Source of the DNA: Ceratorhiza oryzae-sativae
Taxonomy: Eukaryota; Basidiomycota; Agaricomycetes; Cantharellales; Ceratobasidiaceae
DNA: 64,000 nucleotides
Direction: 5' to 3'
Assembly: GCA_030998015.1 (NCBI GenBank)
Contig: JARWMV010000048.1
Location: 1-64,000, forward strand
The first letter of the stretch is position 1; each line of letters starts with the position of its first letter. The position numbers and the translations under genes were made by a program. Below are positions 60,024-64,000 of this stretch, piece by piece. Below the pieces are notes generated by a model. The model did not search any database and was not told the DNA's origin. It saw only the letters and a program-made list of their open reading frames with translations.

Positions 60024-61090
60024 CCTGCAGACGAGGGGGGGAGGGCTGAAGCGAGAGATAGGTTAGGGGCCATCAGGGAGGCTCGGAGCCTGGTGGAGAA
60101 GCCACGGGCACCGTGCCGGTGATGAAAAGCAGACTGTTGGGGGTCCTTGTCTGTCCACCCAGGAGCAAATAGCCCTTGCCGATACACCACCTGCGATCTA
60201 CGATCGGATACTTTATCTCGAATTCCCACACTAGCGCGCCACTTCCGAGAAGATCGGGAACATCATCATGTATCCCCCCCCCCCTCTGAAAGGCCTAGCG
60301 GACGAACCCTGTGATATGCGGTCGACATATGCAGGGCCGACAGTGTCTAATATGACCCTCCGTTTTTTATCTGAATTTTTTCGATTATTTTATACGCACA
60401 TATCACTCATGAGTGGTTTTTGCGTCTGCGATTGATGTCGATGACGGGCCAGACCCTGTTCATCACGGCCGCGGCCGGAGGCAATTGTGCGCCCGACGTC
60501 GATCGTGCTAAACGCGGGTAGCGCGCAGGCTAGATAGTGGATAGGTGAAAACTCTCTCACTTGTAGAATTTCCAGTGCAGTGTGCAAGTACTCGCGGTGC
60601 GAATCACATGACTACATGCACACAGCCACGTGTGAGATCCATCGTCGCTATAGGGCATCCCGCGATCGTCTGTCGGGCACGCACAATACGGAAGCGCACG
60701 TCATACCACTTTCCTTGTCTTTACAGCTGTGGTTGGCGGCTCACCCCAACCAGCAGCACGTCCAACGGCTCCAAGCTGCATTGGTCATTTTCCATTTCCA
60801 ACTTGTAACCTGGGCCAGATGCAACTCTTACAGATCCTATCTCCGCGGGAATTGGATTATGGTGGCAATGGCGGCAGCGCAGTGGCAATAGCAATTACCT
60901 TTCGGAGAACTGTGAGCTAATTCTATGCTATTCATCTCGTCACAGTGTCCTCAAGATGTTGGGCGTACAAACCGCCCGGGCATGAAACGCCATTTGAAAA
61001 TGAGAACCCTGCCAGTCATGTGCTATATATTACGCCATCAAGCTCTACCGGTTCATTTTATCCGTTCCCTACTCTCCTGCAAAACAATAG
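60024..61090. other. divergent intergenic region
   Basis: Lies between the MFS remnant (minus) and the aminotransferase (plus). C11 tract at about 60274-60284. No gene recognised. Confidence 0.45.
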
Positions 61091-62900
61091 ATGCTTTCTA
61101 CACGAGCGCGAGAGTACGTCGAGATTCTCAAGCGGCCCTTTGACTTGTATGTGCTCGTTATTTGTCCGCAGGTGGCCGATGTTGATAAATCTCCAGCGCT
61201 TGGAAAGGCGAACTCTACGATCCAGAGAAAATCCAAGCGGAATAATCAAGCTTGCCACGGCTGAAAATTCGTTGCTCACGAAAGAGCTGTTGGAGGTATG
61301 CACATGCCCCATTATTTGGTCTAAATTCTGATGACCACCAGTACTTGAATTCCCATTTCGAGTTGACACCATCCCATCTCAAATATCGTTTGTCCCATGT
61401 TACACATCTCATAACGTCAACCGAGACCAAGTCCCACAGGATGGACATTGCTCAATGGATATGAACGGTCGTCAAAACAGGTACTTCCGGCCTACTTCAA
61501 CGCGTACTTTAACCCACGCGAGCCGATCCTACCTGATCATTGCGTCCACGGCGACGGGCTCGGTTCGCTTTTGGCCCAGGTCATCTGGGCGCTATGTGAG
61601 CCCGGAGATGGAGTCTTGATGGCCACAGTGAGCAATGGTTTCCATACCCGCTTTTGGATGATTAACTGGATCGGAGCGCAGCCGTATTATGGTACACTTG
61701 GGCCATAATCCATATACGACGACTGACTTGGAGTTATAGACAGCTATCCCCGTGATATTGTCTATCCGGCTCAAGCAAAGGTCATCCCGGCACATGTCCC
61801 GCCATCAGTCGATCCGCTTTCGACGGACACCATCCCATATCTTCGAGCCGAGTTAAACAAGCCCGAGAACAAAATCAGAGCCATCATATTTTGGTAAGAG
61901 TATTCATTCAACCTCATTCAATCCGTGTTATTCGATACTTATTCGATGATAGCAACCCCCACAACCCGCTCGCAATCGCCTACCCAAAAACGACCATCCT
62001 CGAATACATCCGTCTCGCCAAAGAGGTACTCGATCCATCCCCGCCTCCAAACGCCGTACTAACGCCACCTCAAGTTCAACGTCCATCTTATCTCGGATGA
62101 AGTCTACGGGCTCCAAGTCTTTTCAAGCCGATACGTCCCTAATCCAACACCGTTCACGTCCATCCTCTCGCTTGCCGAGTCGGAATCTCCCCTCATCCAC
62201 GTCCTCGCAGGGCCGACCAAGGACTTTGGCGCGTCGGGGATTAAAGTCGGATCGCTCATCTCCCCACACAACCCTGATCTCCTCAGACTTGTCGAACGAG
62301 CCGTGCAAGCTCTTCCCATGAGCTCTGCAGCAGATGCCCTATTCACCCAAGTCTTGAGCGACGTTTCGTTTCGAGACGGGTTCTTGGAAGAGAACCGAAA
62401 GAGGCTGGGAAGAGCGTTTGAGCTTGTCGCCGATTGGTGTACGTTTCACACGATTCCGTGAGTGCAGCGGTGTGAATGGGTGGATCGTTGACTCGGGGTT
62501 GATTCGCCACGACCAGGTTTGTGCCCGCCAGCGCTGGGGTTTTCTTTGTTGTGGATTTCGCCCCGCTTCTCTCCCGAATTGCGAATCCAGACATGACTGC
62601 GTACGAGCGAACGTTGGCCGGATTTAAAGCCATGCAGGATTCGGGAGTCTACATCGTGCGTACCTATACATCTCTCGTTTTCCAATATTAAGAACTAATT
62701 TTTGCCAGGTTCCAATGACCATTTCTGAAGACCCAGTTGTGACGAGGTACAGGATGACGTTTACACTTCCGCCCAAGACTATGCGAGTGAGTGGAAATCG
62801 ATGCGTGCTTTTTTCACAATGTCTGATAGTATTTGTGTAGGTAGCGTTGCGGAGGATCGAAGCAGCATTTGGGCTGAAGCATTGGGAGCCCGATAATTAA
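61091..62900 (+). CDS. class I/II PLP aminotransferase, ACC-synthase-like
   Basis: ATG 61091 (MLSTRAREYVEILKRPFD), stop at 62900 (LKHWEPDN). Family blocks: GIIKLATAENSLLTKELLE then YLNSHFELTPSHLKYR, HCVHGDGLGSLLAQVIWALC (cofactor phosphate loop), IIFCNPHNPLA (Asn), VHLISDEVYGLQVF (Asp and Tyr contacting PLP), VLAGPTKDFGASGIKVGSLI (Schiff-base Lys in TKDFGASGxKxG), GVFFVVDFAPLL, and YRMTFTLP with the Arg that binds the substrate carboxylate. All cofactor residues are present. Members act as aminotransferases or as 1-aminocyclopropane-1-carboxylate synthases; which one cannot be decided by eye. Cytosolic. The first exon joins near 61140-61165 are uncertain. Short introns interrupt the frame at about 61300, 61690, 61895, 62035, 62440, 62655 and 62790. 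Confidence 0.75.
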
Positions 62901-63074
62901 TGTTCTTAATGTGAACCATTGAATCAAGTGCTTTCCGCGGCTGAGTTTCGCGAGAAACCCTTAAAGATTGATGGCAGCACAGCCACGATCCATGAGATCA
63001 CATGAGGATTGGTGATCCACATTTTATTCACACACAAACGGTAGAAAACAGGGGGACCAAATTATATTAAAAAA

Positions 63075-64000
63075 TCACCACGCGAAACTCTCCTCATAGA
63101 AATCGATCCTATCCGCAGTGACACCCCCGACCCCAAGCGAGCCTACACACGCCGCCCGAACCTCATCCACCATCTCCGGCGGCCCGCACACGAAAAACGC
63201 CGTACGTCCGGGTCTGTCGAGCGCGAGTTCCTCTCGCACGGCCGCCACGACGTTGGGCCGGAGTTGAGGTGCGTCCTGGGCGGTGGCTGTCTCGCCCACG
63301 CCGGTGTAGTAGATCTTGGCGTCGACGCTGTCAGGCAACATGTCTCGAACGGCCTTGATCAGTCCGGCGTCGCGCGAGGCCCAGATCAGAGTCGAGTGCT
63401 TTCCACGCCTGTCGAGGTCTTGGATATAGGCGACTGCGGGGGTGACACCGATCCCGCCGGCAAAGAGGACAATGTTGTCGTACAGGTGCAGCGGACGAGG
63501 CTCGCCATATGGACCTTCGAACGAGACTGGGATCTCCACTTTGGCCGATCCCGAGTTTTCCTGGATGTGCTTCAACAGCGCCCATGTCTTGCCCTGATGC
63601 GGCTTGACGAGCATCGTGATACTCGGTCTCACGCCTTGGATGGGTGTCGAGCTCGACCTGGCCTTTTCGACATCGCTTCCCGCGTCCGACGAGCCCGTCG
63701 CGACATCCGACTCGGACAAGACCCATCGCGTGATGGAAAACGGATGGTTCTCCCACGGACGCCAGGACTGGATCGTCGGAAAGTAGACAAAGTAGTGCGT
63801 GCCGGGTTTGACTTGGTTGGGAGCCAGGCGAGGGAATACCGTCAGTTTGATGATGTTTTGAGGCGAGTTGGGGATCAGCTCGGCGACGGCTGTGCCGCTG
63901 GCTGTTGATCACAAGGCGTAAGTATGTGTAGAGCTCGAAAGATATCTGAACCCACTTCGGCCGACACTTCCTTGGAGGCTATTCTTCCAGACCGATATCA
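63075..64000 (-). CDS. second ferric reductase (FRE family), C-terminal part; cut by window edge
   Basis: Cytosolic half only: AVAELIPNSPQNIIKLTVFP, a WENHPFSITRW FAD-binding motif, GKTWALLKHIQENSGSAKVE, VLFAGGIGVTPAVAYIQDLD (NADPH site), DSVDAKIYYTGVGE, FFVCGPPEMVDEV, ending FYEESFAW and stop at 63075. It follows the reductase at 54078-56696 nearly block for block (IIKLTVFPRL, YTGV, FVCGP, F-EESF-W), so the two are paralogs on the same strand about 9 kb apart. The haem domain and the start lie beyond 64000. An intron (GT at about 63905) separates the FAD domain from the membrane part. Confidence 0.85.

Noticed and set aside
63264..63908. 214-residue plus-strand ORF at the right edge
   Set aside because: Antisense shadow of the second ferric reductase, whose minus-strand frame carries clear FAD and NADPH motifs.

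Overview
The window looks like nuclear DNA of a basidiomycete fungus, most likely an Agaricomycete of the Rhizoctonia/Ceratobasidium kind. Genes are cut by many short introns (about 45-60 nt, GT..AG with CTGAC-like branch sites). The gene families fit that group: DUF6533 membrane protein, TPR-CHAT protein, copper-fist regulator, caspase-like proteins, WD40 repeat remnants. Nothing bacterial, organellar or viral was seen. The species is inferred from style only.

Layout. 1-3200: repeat-derived DNA, its first 2 kb without a single CpG. 4330-5707: wreck of a WD40 gene split by a 356-bp terminal-inverted-repeat element. 7083-9189: RGS-domain membrane protein with an apparent 1-nt frameshift. 11373-14426: TPR-CHAT protein whose CHAT part lacks both catalytic residues. 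14747-17979: intact calpain protease with a ZZ zinc finger, followed by its decayed duplicate (18453-23330), split by a 1450-bp near-perfect CpG-free palindrome. 23364-24467: a fold-back element and a 5'-truncated LINE with a 14-bp target duplication. 25343-25894: small beta-trefoil protein. 26283-27790: nucleoside transporter (ENT) with a ruined duplicate at 28624-29930. 31571-33384: Dal5-type MFS transporter. 34606-36618: DUF6533 protein. 36619-40817: no recognisable gene.

40818-43777 is the most striking locus. One 873-residue reading frame, with splices worked out base by base, joins a caspase-like protease, a subtilase propeptide, a proteinase-K-like subtilase with all catalytic residues, and a C-terminal membrane anchor. 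Unspliced, the two halves look like two overlapping genes.

44382-50478 (minus strand) carries three housekeeping genes: a Rab4-like GTPase, a dienoyl-CoA isomerase-like enzyme and a dynamin. 52131-64000 has a metal theme: a copper-fist regulator lies next to a ferric reductase, and a second ferric reductase runs off the right edge. Between them lie a broken DHA2-type MFS exporter and an aminotransferase of the ACC-synthase-like kind.

Overall the window mixes intact housekeeping genes with duplicated, rapidly decaying genes used as insertion sites by small transposons. Exon limits were inferred by eye from splice motifs and family knowledge. Where the joined length was checked to be a multiple of three, this is said.
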